From: Pseudomonadota bacterium
Lineage (GTDB): Bacteria; Pseudomonadota; Gammaproteobacteria; Steroidobacterales; Steroidobacteraceae
NCBI GenBank assembly: GCA_021792755.1
Contig: JAJYUA010000009.1
Coordinates: 62,001-126,000 of the forward strand
Direction of reading: 5' to 3'
DNA length: 64,000 nt
Shown here: positions 26,306-38,977 of the stretch, piece after piece
How the letters are laid out: every line of letters starts with the position of its first letter
Position numbering within the stretch: the stretch's first letter is position 1
Translations under genes and position numbers: made by a program
Notes under the pieces: model-generated
What the model was told of the DNA's origin: nothing
Seen by the model: the letters and a program-made list of their open reading frames with translations, nothing else
The model's database searches: none

Positions 26306-26956
26306 ATGAGTGAATTTGCGCGGTATCGGGGCACACTCCGGCTTCGCGAGCGCTGGCTGTGCCTCGAGCTTTGTAACACTACAGTCGACTGGCATGCGAG
26401 CGAGCATCCCGTCGAGCATCTCCAGGGCTATTCCGACCTGGTGGCGTGGGGTGAAGAGGTCGGGCTGCTCGGGACGCACGCCTCGAGAAAGCTCGACGCA
26501 CTCGCCGCCCAGGCGCCCAAAAGGGCCGCCGAGGCGCTGAGTCGGCTGCTGAATCTGCGCGAGATCTGCTACCGGACCTTCGCTGAAGTCGCCCATCGTC
26601 GAACCCCGCTTGCGGGCGACGTCGCCGCACTGAACAGGTTTCTGGCGCGCTCCCTGTCGGCCGCTGCGGTGACGGCGGCCGGCGACGGCTTCATCTGGTC
26701 GTGGCAGGTCATGGACCTCGATTGGGCATTGTGGCCGGTCGCCCGCTCCGCCGCCGACTTGTTGACTTCCGACGAGCTTGCCCGAGTGGGCCAATGCGCC
26801 GACGACCGCGGCTGCGGCTGGCTGTTCATTGATACCACGCGCAGCCGCCGCCGTCGCTGGTGCTCGATGGAATCGTGTGGAAATCGCGCAAAGCAGCGCA
26901 GACACCTGCAGCGTGAGAGACTCGGACGAGCACGGCGTGGCCTGGGAATACCCTGA
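26306..26956 (+). CDS. CGNR zinc-finger regulator (ABATE/CGNR family)
   Basis: This 216-residue protein has an N-terminal ABATE-type region (ERWLCLELCNTTVDW) and a C-terminal CGNR zinc finger at residues 164-200: C164 (CADDRGCGWLFID), C170, C186 and C191 (RRWCSMESCGNRAKQRRH). The C-x5-C spacing of the first pair is typical of the family, and the CGNR motif is followed by basic residues for DNA binding. Such proteins are thought to be stress-related transcription regulators. No Shine-Dalgarno sequence is visible; the direct repeat occupies that space. It faces the EamA transporter. Confidence 0.85.
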   Translation: MSEFARYRGTLRLRERWLCLELCNTTVDWHASEHPVEHLQGYSDLVAWGEEVGLLGTHASRKLDALAAQAPKRAAEALSRLLNLREICYRTFAEVAHRRTPLAGDVAALNRFLARSLSAAAVTAAGDGFIWSWQVMDLDWALWPVARSAADLLTSDELARVGQCADDRGCGWLFIDTTRSRRRRWCSMESCGNRAKQRRHLQRERLGRARRGLGIP

Positions 26957-27265
26957 CGTTCGCGTGCAGCGGAGCTGCGGCTACGGCAATGTGAAGCCGC
27001 CGCTTGCTTCGATGTATTGATTGGCCGCTGCCAAGGCCGCCGTCGTGTGAGGCGAGCGAGTCCGCGGCCCGGGCTTGCATCGAGTCCGGTTCCGACGCGC
27101 GCCGCATCGCATGGCATGCCCGCCTTGCCGCGGCGCGGGCGAGCCTGAGGCGTCACGCGGTCTGCTGCCTGAGCGAAGTTGATCAGGTTCTGCGCCCCGG
27201 CCGCCCCCGGCAAGCGCTCTGCGATTGCTCGGCGAAGATGCGGCTGAAGTCCGCTCCGCCACGCC
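26957..27265. other. Intergenic region between CGNR and LysR genes
   Basis: About 310 bases between two convergent genes. No supported gene, hairpin or repeat was found; reading frames give arginine-rich, low-complexity peptides without starts that have ribosome-binding sites. Confidence 0.35.
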
Positions 27266-30602
<3,337 letters not shown>

Positions 30603-30615
30603 GACGCGGCCAACC

Positions 30616-31026
30616 CTAGGGGTGCAGGGAAGCTCCCTTGGTGGCTTTGTCGACATCCTTCTTCGGGCCACGGAGGGCAACACCCACGAGGTCCGGAGCA
30701 TCGGCGGGCTCTGCCTTGAAGGCCGCGCGGTTTGCCGCGTCATGCCCCGTCGAGAACATGGCCCGCACGTAGACCGCCCGGGTGAGATTGCGCTCGATGG
30801 CCTGTTGGTATGCGCGTCGCAGCGACCCGGTCCCGGCGGCAAGGATCATCATCGGCTGACCGAGCAGCCGGGCATGCTCGCGACCCAATGCGTCCTCATA
30901 GGGCTCCCCCATCGCCTCCGGCGCCGCGGCAGCGATTCCCGTGGCGAGAAAGGCCGTGACATTCAGCTTCTGCCAGATTGCCAGATCATCCAATACCAGG
31001 ATGGCCACTTTCGTATCGAAGATCAT
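30616..31026 (-). CDS. DUF2000 family protein
   Basis: This 136-residue protein begins MIFDTKVAILVLDDLAIWQK and runs LNVTAFLATGIAAA, the usual DUF2000 opening, with LLGQPMMILAAGTGSLRRAY later. DUF2000 proteins have a PTH2-like fold and no proven function. They are often encoded beside AraC-type regulators, as here: the AraC gene ends 34 bases upstream on the same strand. The ATG at 31026 is chosen from homologue-like starts; the frame stays open upstream but runs antisense to nothing recognisable. Confidence 0.75.
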   Translation of the reverse strand: MIFDTKVAILVLDDLAIWQKLNVTAFLATGIAAAAPEAMGEPYEDALGREHARLLGQPMMILAAGTGSLRRAYQQAIERNLTRAVYVRAMFSTGHDAANRAAFKAEPADAPDLVGVALRGPKKDVDKATKGASLHP

Positions 31027-31060
31027 CTCAGTCTCCGCTGCCGGCTGCGCAACGGCTATC

Positions 31061-31906
31061 TCAGCCGATCCCGCCCTCTGCGTCTGGAACGTCCGTGCGC
31101 AGAGCGCGATACGCCGCGGGCGTAAGGCCATAGGCGCGGCGGAACCGGCGGCCGAGGTGGCTCTGGTCGGCGAAACCGCAGTCCGCCGCCACTTTGGCGG
31201 GGCGCACTCCGGCCCCCAGCAGCCGGCGGGCTCGCAGCAGCCGAAGCTGCACGAGATAGGCATGCGGCGAAGTGCCGTAGCATGCGCGAAATGCCCGGGC
31301 GAGCTGGAAGCGATCCGCCGCGCCCGCCGCCTTCGCCAAGGCATCGGCCCCGATATCCGACCCGAAGTCATCGTGCAGCCGTTCGCGCGCCAGCCGCGCC
31401 ACGCGCTCGTCACGCCCTCCGGACCTGAGGCGGCTCGGCCGGCCAAGATGCCGCCGCAGGTGATCCAGGACAGCATCCAGTGCCGCTTCCCGCACCAGAC
31501 GCTCGCCGCGACTAAACAGCGCACTGCAAGCTGCGCGGATGGCATGGGCGAGAAACGGATCGTCGCATAAACAACTGCTGAAACCCGGCTCACCTGCGGC
31601 TGCCTCGGGCAGCGCCGCCCGCAACCACGGCCGTGGCAGGTACAGCATGCAATAGGCAAAGCCCCCGGCCGCGCCCGCTTCTCCGTCGTGCGCTTCCTCC
31701 GGCTCGATCAGAATCACCCGGCCCGGCGTGCTGCGCCGGCGCGCGCCGCGGCACATGAAGTCCTGCACGCCGCTCTCGGTAACCCCGGCCAGCCAATCAT
31801 CGTGGCGGTGAAGGTCGTAGGCATGCGCGCCGAACCGAGCCCGGATGGCTTCGACGCCCGTGGCGGAATCATGCACCAGACAGATGCGGTCAAGGAGCGG
31901 TGTCAT
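31061..31906 (-). CDS. AraC-family transcriptional regulator
   Basis: This 281-residue regulator has an N-terminal cupin-type AraC ligand-binding region (FGAHAYDLHRHDDWLAGVTE, GRVILIEPEEAHDGEAG) and a C-terminal pair of helix-turn-helix motifs (ADALAKAAGAADRFQLARAF and AADCGFADQSHLGRRFRRAY). The final GLTPAAYRALR is the classic AraC ending. It lies directly upstream of the DUF2000 gene on the same strand and probably controls it. It starts at ATG 31906; the longer frame upstream is low complexity. Confidence 0.88.
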   Translation of the reverse strand: MTPLLDRICLVHDSATGVEAIRARFGAHAYDLHRHDDWLAGVTESGVQDFMCRGARRRSTPGRVILIEPEEAHDGEAGAAGGFAYCMLYLPRPWLRAALPEAAAGEPGFSSCLCDDPFLAHAIRAACSALFSRGERLVREAALDAVLDHLRRHLGRPSRLRSGGRDERVARLARERLHDDFGSDIGADALAKAAGAADRFQLARAFRACYGTSPHAYLVQLRLLRARRLLGAGVRPAKVAADCGFADQSHLGRRFRRAYGLTPAAYRALRTDVPDAEGGIG

Positions 31907-32482
31907 TTCGGAGCCGGCTCGGCGATCATTCCGGGCCCTTTTCGGCTCCCATCCGAGCCGCTTTCGAGTCTGCCCGCCCGAGGCCCGTCTGTCGAGCCCT
32001 ACGGCCACGGCGGGTCGGCTAAAAAGCTCGCGCCTCGCCCGAGGCGACGGGGTCGAACGGTCGTTACGGGCCCAGGCCCAACGTGGCCTTGCGCACGCTC
32101 GCTCTGTGCGAGCGGCGCCCGGGACAACACTGCAGCGAACCGTCCGGCCATCCGCCGCCGTTGCCGAAGACATTCGCCGGCCCGCCGCGACATCTCTGTC
32201 AGGCGGCCAGCCGGCCGTATGTCAAGCACACCCGCGGGTATTGGCGCCGCCGGGGCGGCCAGGCCGCCACCGCCCGGTCACAGACGAAACTCCTCCCGCG
32301 CGGCCTTGCCCCGCCGGCGCGCGCACCGGTGTCGCCAATCGCTTCGCACGCAACGAAATCGACACATTCCGTTCATGAAACCGACACCTTCGAGCGCCAG
32401 CATGTGACCCCCAGCAGGCCCGGCCGCGAGTCCCTCGCGCCCCGGAAACCGAAATCGAACAACACCGCACTGGGAGAAGTCG
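31907..32482. other. Intergenic region between AraC and TonB receptor genes
   Basis: These 576 bases lie between divergent genes and should hold both promoters. I found no supported gene; reading frames are arginine- and proline-rich with no good ribosome-binding sites. No strong promoter or long repeat stood out. Confidence 0.35.
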
Positions 32483-34797
32483 ATGCACGCGCGCCAGGGG
32501 GCTCACGGTTCACGCGCCCACACACGAATCACATCCGGCTGCCTCGCAGTACGTGCCGCGCTCGCCGTGGCCGTGGTCAACGGCGCCCTCGCACACGCGG
32601 CCGCACCGGCGCCGGGCTCCGCCGCGAGTGCCGGGCCGACTTCCATCGCAACTCTGAACGCGGTGCTGGTGAGCGCGCGCATCAAGCGCCACAAGAAGGA
32701 CTTCAGCAGCAGCGAGACCGTCAAAACGCTCGATCGCGATCAGATCCGGGCGAGCAGCACCGTCGGCGGCGCCGCCCAGGCCATGATGCTGGTTCCCGGC
32801 GTCAGTGTCTCCTCCTATGGCGCGACCGGCTCGCAGAAATCCACCATCAGCATCAACGGCCTCAAGATCGGCTGGGCCGGGTTCTCCGGGGGCAATCCGG
32901 ATAACGGCAGCATCGCACCGACTTTCGACGGCGTACCGATGAACAACCCCGGCAACGATCTGTGGCAGGCCACGCTCATTCCGCAAACCTCGATCCTGCA
33001 GACCCTCAACGTGACCTACGGCCCCGGACAGCCCAGGAACCGCTGGTGGACCAATATCGGCGGCAGCATCAATTTCGTGCCGCTGCAGCCGGGGAGCAGG
33101 TTCGGCGGCGACCTCGCCCTGACCTACGGCAGCTTCCGGACCAGGAACGTGTCCTTTCACCTGCAGACCGGGGACTTGCGCGGCTGGCGGACCGTGATCG
33201 CCGGCGGCTGGAACCACGCCAACGACTTCCTGCGCGGCTACGACGGCTACAAGAACCCAAGTTACAACTACGCCTACTACGCGAAGACGCGCCACACCTT
33301 CGCCGGCGGCGACTTCAGCATCGGCGCATACGTCTCGCGCGCAAGCGCGCAACGTCCGTTTCCCATTCCGGTGACACCCATTCCCGCAGTCTTCATCACC
33401 GGTCCCGCCAACCCCGGCCCGCTGATCAGCCAGCAGACCACCGGCTACTACACGACACTGCCCTACTCCGTCAACTGGAAGGTTGACGTCAACTCCATCG
33501 AGATGCTCTGGAGCAAGCTCAATGTGACGCTCTCGCCGATCACCTCGATCCACAACCTGGTCTACTTCGATCACGAGCACCGGCTGCACTTCACGCCCCT
33601 GCACGACTACCTCCCTCCGCGGCAGTCGAACTGGGAAATCAACCGCCCATCCACCCACGTGCTCGGCGACAAGCTCACCTTCGAGCTCAAGCTGCCGTAC
33701 GACCGCGTGTTCGCCGGCGGCTACCTGCAGGTGAGCCAGTACTATTCCCAGGAACAACTCTACGACCCGTACGAGAACTTCGCGCAAGCAGGCGTCTCCG
33801 GTCCGCCCGCCCCCGCCACCCTCCTCGGCTCGCCCACCACCCCGCAGGGACCCTACGACAGCGACATCTTCAATCAGCTGAATGCCGCCCTTTACGTGCA
33901 GGACGGCATCGCGCTGCTGCCGACGCTGCGCCTCACCCCGGGTTTTCGCGAAGTCAATTACACGACGGACTTCTATCCCAATGAGACCACCGTGTTTCCG
34001 CTCGCCGTACAATACAACCCGTGCGGGGATCTCAGCCAGATCAGCCCCGATCCCGACTGCCTGAGCGTCCATCCCTCACCGAGCGCCCACACATCGTTCT
34101 TTCGCGGCGAGCCGTATATCGGCATCAACTGGCGCGCGCTGCCGTGGCTCGCGTTCTACGCCAATTACGGCTGGTCGTACCGATACCCGGAAAACGGCGG
34201 CGGCACGGGACCCTACGTCAACATAGCCGCATCGAGCGTGCATCTGGAGAAGGGAACGGACACCATCGCCGGCTTCAAGATCCACAAGCGACGCTGGGGT
34301 CCGGTGACCGACATGGAGCTCGACATGAGCTACTCGCACCTCGCCTTCACGCATGAGACCATCCCCTCGGCGCTCGCCGCAGGCGGCGCACTGCTCGCCT
34401 TTGGCTCCTCGAAGTACGACAGCATCACCATCTTCGGCGACGCATCACCACTGCATGACTTCTACGTTTTCGCGAACATCGGCGTCGTGAGCGCCGAGTT
34501 CACCAGCTACATCAACGGCAATACGAACCCCGACGGGAGCCTGACGATCTACCACGACGTCCCGGTACCCTACACGCCGACCGCAAACATGAGCTTTGGC
34601 ATGTACTACCTGATGCATGTCGGCAACGTTGCGCTCGAGCCGCGATTGACCTATTTGCGCACCGGACCGCAGTATGCATTCGACAACAACACCAATATTA
34701 CCGCGAGCGGCGTGATTCCAGACTCGTACGTCGGAGTCGACGGCGCCACCATCAACACCGGAAGCACGAACATACCCGGTTACGGCCTGCTCAACTT
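32483..34797 (+). pseudogene. TonB-dependent receptor, 5' part (interrupted by IS)
   Basis: This is the first 771 codons of an outer-membrane TonB-dependent receptor. It has a signal peptide (LAVRAALAVAVVNGALAHAA), a plug domain (DFSSSETVKTLDRDQIRASS, AAQAMMLVPGVSVSSYGA, STISINGLKIG) and many barrel strands rich in Tyr, Phe and Asn. The start ATG at 32483 follows GGGAGAAG. The coding sequence is intact up to GYGLLNF, where the insertion sequence begins at 34798. The final 69 codons resume at 37405. The joined protein would be about 840 residues, a normal receptor length. As it stands it should not make a working receptor, because TonB barrels need their last strand. Confidence 0.88.
34793..34797. 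repeat. Left target-site duplication of the IS (AACTT)
   Basis: AACTT at 34793-34797 is repeated at 37400-37404, just outside the two inverted repeats of the element. A 5-bp duplication is typical of transposase insertion. Removing the element plus one copy restores the receptor frame (codons for LLNFSTSADF). Confidence 0.8.
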
Positions 34798-34821
34798 CAG
34801 ACCTCCGGACATAGCGCCTTT
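34798..34821 (+). repeat. Left terminal inverted repeat of the IS
   Basis: This 24-base terminal repeat matches the right end with three mismatches (positions 10, 19 and 20). The first nine bases, CAGACCTCC, are identical at both ends. Confidence 0.8.
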
Positions 34822-34845
34822 GGAAAATGTCCGGTTTCGGGGTGG

Positions 34846-37227
34846 TCATGAGGCCGGGGCCGCGTTCGTGGCGCTGCGGTGGGCCGGTGTGCCTGGAAAG
34901 GCGAGACCGATGAGCGGCGCTGAACGTACGGCGAAGCGAAGTCGCAGCCGAGTGCCCGGGAAGGCGGTGGCGGTCTCGTTGAGAAGCTCGCAGAGGGCCT
35001 GCGCGGCGCGCGTTCGATGCGGGGAGCTCAAGGGCGCCAGGGTGATTTGCAGCTCCTCCTGAGTGAGGTGGATGTCGCCGGCGGCGGCGAACAGCTCGTG
35101 GAGGAGCGTCCGGCCCTCCTGCTCGGCCCGCGGGTAATGTGGCCGCAGGAGATTGAACAGATCGCTCTCGGCCTGGTAGGCGAGCATCTTGATGATGTCG
35201 GTCAGATGCTTGCGCTCGGTGGCGAGCTTGACGACGGTACGCTCGCTCAAGTCCCGGATCTGAACGCGCGCCGGAATACGGCGCCGCTTGTGCATGAGCT
35301 TGCGCAGATGCTTCCGGGCGACTCGTAGTTGTTGGCCGAGCGTGCCGTGGGCGATCTTGAAGCCGCGCATCGTCGGGCGGCGCTGCTCGGTGTTGTCGGC
35401 GGCGGCGGCCCCGTACTCACGCTCGATTTTAGCGAGTTCCGCCCGTGCGGCGCGGCACTGCTTCTCGAGCGCGCGTCGCTCGGGATTGGGAATGGTGCGG
35501 GTGGGGTCCTCCGGTTCGATCCGGTAGTCCACGAGCGCATCGAGAAGGAACTCCTCTCGCATGTACTTGAAGAAGTTCTCCTGCCGCCAACGATCGAACA
35601 TGCGATAAGCCACTTCGATGTCGCGCAGCTCCCAGCGACTGGTGATGATCTGGGTCTGATGGCCGCCCTCGCACAGGCGCGTGATCTGCCGCAGGCGCAG
35701 CTTCCCTTTCAGGAAGCGCACCGGCTGGTCATGCAGATCGTATGTCACCCAACGCCCATCGAGCTTGGCGCGGCGGCGTACGAAGCGCCGCTCGTTGACG
35801 AGCCGACCCTTGCCTTTGCGGTAGGTGAGGATATCGAAGCCCTGTTTGATCATGCTGCGGAACAGCTTCGGACTCCAGCCGCCGCGGTCAAAGACGATGG
35901 TCACCGGGCGTTCCCCGAGCGTCGCGCGCACCCGGCGCAGCAATTCGGGGAAGGCCTTGGCCAAGGAGGCATCCAGCTCTGCGGTGATCAGCAGCAGCGG
36001 ATCGCCGCCGCGATCGTTGATCCAGTAGTCGGTGGTGGCGGGCATCGCCAGATGGCGTCGCGCTACGTAAGCCTTGGAAATCGTGCGCTCCCCGTGATAG
36101 GCACGCACGTGGCCATCCACGTACAAGAACCCCATCAGCTCGCCGCGTTCGGCCACGCGCACCCGAGCCAGCTGCGCGCCCATTTGCTCGGCGCAATGAT
36201 GGGCGGCAAGACGGCCGAGCGCCCGCCTGAGGGTCTTGACCTCGGGCGCCCGGTCAAGCCCGAGGAGTCTGCCGAAGGTGGCCGGATCGCGCTCCTTGAG
36301 CTGCTCGGGGCGCTGCACGCGCAGCAACGCCATCAGGAACAGCGTCAGCAACGTCGTGCGTAGTCCGTAGAAGGCGGGCCCGATTCCCCCGTAGAGCTTA
36401 CGCGCGATGCGCAACACTCCGCTGTGCACCAGGAACGGTACGGCCAGCAGTGCGCCGAGGCCAGGGACCCGCTCACCGTCACGGAACATCGGTGCCGCAT
36501 CCTCGAGCAATCCCAGATACGCCATCTGCCGATCGCAGGTTCGATCGCTCGCGTCCTGGTCCAGACTCAGCGGCACCGGCTCCGCTTCCTCAGTGGTTTC
36601 CCCGACCATCCTCGCATCCACCGGCGCCACTATCGTCGCCGGCATAGCCAACGCAGGTTCGGCACCGTCTTCGCTCTCCGAGGTGCTTGACACGCTGCAC
36701 GCCAACGTCGGCGCCGCCGGCTCCCTGGCTACCGGCACGCTCACCGGGACCCAGGCCAGTTGCTCGAGCGGCTCGTCCCGTGAAGGCCCGACCAGCTTCC
36801 TGATCGCTTTCTCGTTCACACCCAGCCGCTGCGCAATCGCTCGGTTGCTCAGCCCTTGGGCTTTGAGCCTCTCGATCAGCCGCAACCGCTTACCAGAGAT
36901 CCGGCGCCGGCCGCGCCGCCATCCCTCGGGTCGGCCCAGTCCCACCATTCCCCCTGCGGCGTAACGCTCCTGGTGGCGGCGAATGGTGCGCTCGGTTCTG
37001 CCAAAGGCCCGCGCCAGCTCCGTCTGCTGAGCGAACCCACTGTCAACCAACATCACCATCGCATACGACTCAGCCACCGCATCGCCGGTGCAATAGTGAT
37101 ACACCGGCAGGCCCCCGACCACGATCACCCGCTGATCTCCCTCCGTGCGCACGGTGCAGCGCGCGTTGATGACCACGGTATCGGACGGGGCCACCGCGGG
37201 CAGGCCCAAGGCAAGCTGGCTGTTCAT
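34846..37227 (-). CDS. DDE transposase of the insertion sequence
   Basis: This transposase of about 793 residues has an N-terminal helix-turn-helix region (TELARAFGRTERTIRRHQER, LSNRAIAQRLGVNEKAIRKL) and a catalytic core with likely acidic residues in FLYVDGHVRAYHG and VTIVFDRGGWSPKLF. The later RWRQENFFKYMREEF resembles the R-E-K part of the IS4-type YREK signature. The C-terminal half is long and charged. I chose ATG 37227 (MNSQLALGLPAV); a further ATG at 37287 would extend the protein through one subterminal repeat. The gene appears intact, so the element may be active. Confidence 0.8.
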   Translation of the reverse strand: MNSQLALGLPAVAPSDTVVINARCTVRTEGDQRVIVVGGLPVYHYCTGDAVAESYAMVMLVDSGFAQQTELARAFGRTERTIRRHQERYAAGGMVGLGRPEGWRRGRRRISGKRLRLIERLKAQGLSNRAIAQRLGVNEKAIRKLVGPSRDEPLEQLAWVPVSVPVAREPAAPTLACSVSSTSESEDGAEPALAMPATIVAPVDARMVGETTEEAEPVPLSLDQDASDRTCDRQMAYLGLLEDAAPMFRDGERVPGLGALLAVPFLVHSGVLRIARKLYGGIGPAFYGLRTTLLTLFLMALLRVQRPEQLKERDPATFGRLLGLDRAPEVKTLRRALGRLAAHHCAEQMGAQLARVRVAERGELMGFLYVDGHVRAYHGERTISKAYVARRHLAMPATTDYWINDRGGDPLLLITAELDASLAKAFPELLRRVRATLGERPVTIVFDRGGWSPKLFRSMIKQGFDILTYRKGKGRLVNERRFVRRRAKLDGRWVTYDLHDQPVRFLKGKLRLRQITRLCEGGHQTQIITSRWELRDIEVAYRMFDRWRQENFFKYMREEFLLDALVDYRIEPEDPTRTIPNPERRALEKQCRAARAELAKIEREYGAAAADNTEQRRPTMRGFKIAHGTLGQQLRVARKHLRKLMHKRRRIPARVQIRDLSERTVVKLATERKHLTDIIKMLAYQAESDLFNLLRPHYPRAEQEGRTLLHELFAAAGDIHLTQEELQITLAPLSSPHRTRAAQALCELLNETATAFPGTRLRLRFAVRSAPLIGLAFPGTPAHRSATNAAPAS

Positions 37228-37239
37228 GCCCGCCAGCAG

Positions 37240-37342
37240 AACCGGACAGGTTTCGGTCCGCAACCTCCCGCCAAAAAGGCCCGCCATATCGGGGGCTTAC
37301 GTACCCTCAGGTCAAAAAACCGGACAGGTATTGGTCCGCACC
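37240..37342. repeat. Subterminal transposase-binding-like repeats
   Basis: Two direct copies of a motif beginning AACCGGACAGG and continuing to GGTCCGCA lie at 37240-37264 and 37318-37342, 78 bases apart. The inverse core TGTCCGGTT lies at 34829-34837 near the other end. Such subterminal copies usually bind the transposase. Confidence 0.55.
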
Positions 37343-37375
37343 CCCAGCGGCAAAACCCCCGACTTTCAGCCGCGG

Positions 37376-37399
37376 AAAGCGGCTATGTCAGGAGGTCTG
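37376..37399 (-). repeat. Right terminal inverted repeat of the IS
   Basis: Inverse partner of the left repeat (21 of 24 bases identical). It is followed immediately by the second AACTT target copy at 37400-37404. Confidence 0.8.
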
Positions 37400-37404
37400 A
37401 ACTT

Positions 37405-37612
37405 TTCGACGAGCGCCGACTTTCCCACCTCCTGGCGCGACGGCATCCGCGACCTGAAGGTCACCGCCGAGGTCGACAACCTGGCGAACAAGCGATACGA
37501 CTCGTTCGAGTACATCACCTCCGGTGGTCTGTACAACTCCACGGGCGGACCGGTAATCGCCTTTCCGGGCGCGCCGAGGACCTGGTACGTCACTTTGACC
37601 GCGAGCTTCTAG
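37405..37612 (+). pseudogene. TonB-dependent receptor, 3' part
   Basis: These 69 codons (68 residues) complete the receptor cut at 34797. The sequence runs STSADFPTSWRDGIRDLKVT, includes EVDNLANKRYDSFEYITS (the usual NLxxKxY motif of the last strands) and ends WYVTLTASF, the aromatic C-terminus needed for barrel insertion. The frame joins exactly with the 5' part once the element and one AACTT copy are removed. No start codon or ribosome-binding site precedes it, so it is unlikely to be translated alone. Confidence 0.85.
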
Positions 37613-38439
37613 GCAACGGCTGCTCGGGCTGTGCCAGGACGGGTGCGCATCAGGCAGCGCTGTCCCTTGGCGAGCACGGCGCGCGCAGGCGCACCGCGTC
37701 AGCCGCGCCTGCGCGGCCTTTCACGACGCCTGCCGCAGCTCAACCGCGACCACGGGATCATCGGAAACCGCCGCCACCGCCTCATCGGCTGGAACGGCCA
37801 CGAGGGTCGCAGCCGCTGCCGCATCGGCCTGGCGATCGGTGCTGCGAGAACGGAGGTGCCGCCGGAGAAAATTTGCCGCCGGCGGACACCGCCGTCCATG
37901 CCGTTCCTCGCAGGGGTTGTTCGAACCGCCCGGCGTCGGATCGCCTTGAGGCTCACTCGAGAATCACGGCGCAGTACAGGCATGACTGTCTCATTTTCGT
38001 CGATGTACCTCTGATGCTGCCCTGGTGGCACCCTCAAGCGCGTACGGCAATCACAGGGAAATTTCGGCTTCGAGTCTACCCCACGGTCCTCGGATGAAAT
38101 GAGTGGCGGGGATCCGCTCTCAATGATGCCATTTGCCATTGCGGTTCTCGCTCAAGACGAACCGCGTTTTGCCCTCAGGACGCCGGCTGCATCCGCAGTT
38201 GCGTGCCTGCGTCTGTCCTTGGGCAACGGCCTGCCGGTGTCGGTGGAGATCTCTCCGGGCGCACCAGCGGCGGTGGCGCGGGCGCTGGCGAGGCTCCGAT
38301 GCCGAAGCTCCCGTGCCGCACCCGCATCTTTTGAGTCGTGCGCACCGCTTCCGTTGGCAAACAAATAGTCGCGTTCCGCACTTTCACGCCCCGGTGTGTT
38401 TGATAGGATATCGCCGTCGATCGGACCTCCACCCGTCGG
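37613..38439. other. Gene-poor region downstream of the receptor
   Basis: About 830 bases without a supported gene. Several open frames of 80-150 codons exist on both strands but have no recognised domain, no convincing ribosome-binding site and overlap each other antisense. The stretch leads into a decayed transposase. Confidence 0.35.
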
Positions 38440-38700
38440 ACCGACATTGCGACGCTGCACCTCATGCTGCGTGGGCAGCAGCGGCCGATCGAGTCCTTGA
38501 AGGCGAACGTGCGCCGGCTCTTGAGGTGGCGGTTTGGGCCGAAGAGCATAGAGTGTCGCCGTCAATCAGTTCGGCCGGTTTGCCGACGGCAGCCTCGTGA
38601 TCGAGCAGACCGACGTGCCGCAAGAGCATAAGGCCTGCCGCGGCGGCCTGGAGCCGATTACCCGGGAGGCCCGCTCCGATGTCAACGGCTCTGACAGGGA
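38440..38700 (+). pseudogene. Decayed IS66-type transposase fragment
   Basis: The plus strand reads TDIATLHLMLRGQQRPIESL then KANVRRLLRWRFGPKSIE, which resembles the N-terminus of IS66 TnpC (IExLKxxLxxLRRxxFGxxSE). After a frame change, LVIEQTDVPQEHKACRGGLE follows, similar to the TnpC zinc-finger region (VIEP...C..CGG.L). The two parts are closer than in intact TnpC, and no start or stop fits. The remnant lies just downstream of the Wadjet operon. Confidence 0.35.
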
Positions 38701-38977
38701 GACGTCCCCGCTCACAGATCCGCCGGGTGTCGGGAACCGTGACCGCCCGACTGCGCGAGCGCAGCAGTGCCACCATGCGCGTAACGATTGCGGAGGCGGC
38801 TACGGTACGCGAGCCCCCGGAGGCAGCGGTGGTCAGCAACCCCGGGGCGCCGGCCGCCTGCGGCAGGGTACCACCGCTCGGCAGGAAGCGTCCCGCACAT
38901 CCGCCCGCAGGACACCTTGCACCATGGCTCACGCGCCCGCGTCGGCTGCAAGCGTCGCGGATACCCCGCAGGGCCGC
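38701..38977. other. Spacer between IS66-like remnant and jetD
   Basis: About 280 bases with no supported gene. It is probably the 3' flank of the Wadjet operon; no clear terminator hairpin was noticed. Confidence 0.3.

Larger units (their letters stand above)
34798..37399. mobile_element. Insertion sequence, 2,602 bp, inside a TonB receptor gene
   Basis: The element is bounded by imperfect inverted repeats of 24 bases with 21 matches: left CAGACCTCCGGACATAGCGC-CTTT (34798-34821), right its inverse (37376-37399). It carries one long transposase gene on the minus strand, and subterminal AACCGGACA motifs occur at both ends (inverse copy at 34829-34837, two direct copies at 37240 and 37318). 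The flanking AACTT duplication is perfect, and the intact transposase suggests a recent insertion. I cannot assign the IS family by eye with certainty. Confidence 0.85.

Noticed and set aside
37613-38439. Open frames of 80-150 codons on both strands after the receptor
   Set aside because: They overlap antisense, lack domains and ribosome-binding sites, and have arginine-rich low-complexity content typical of chance frames in GC-rich DNA.
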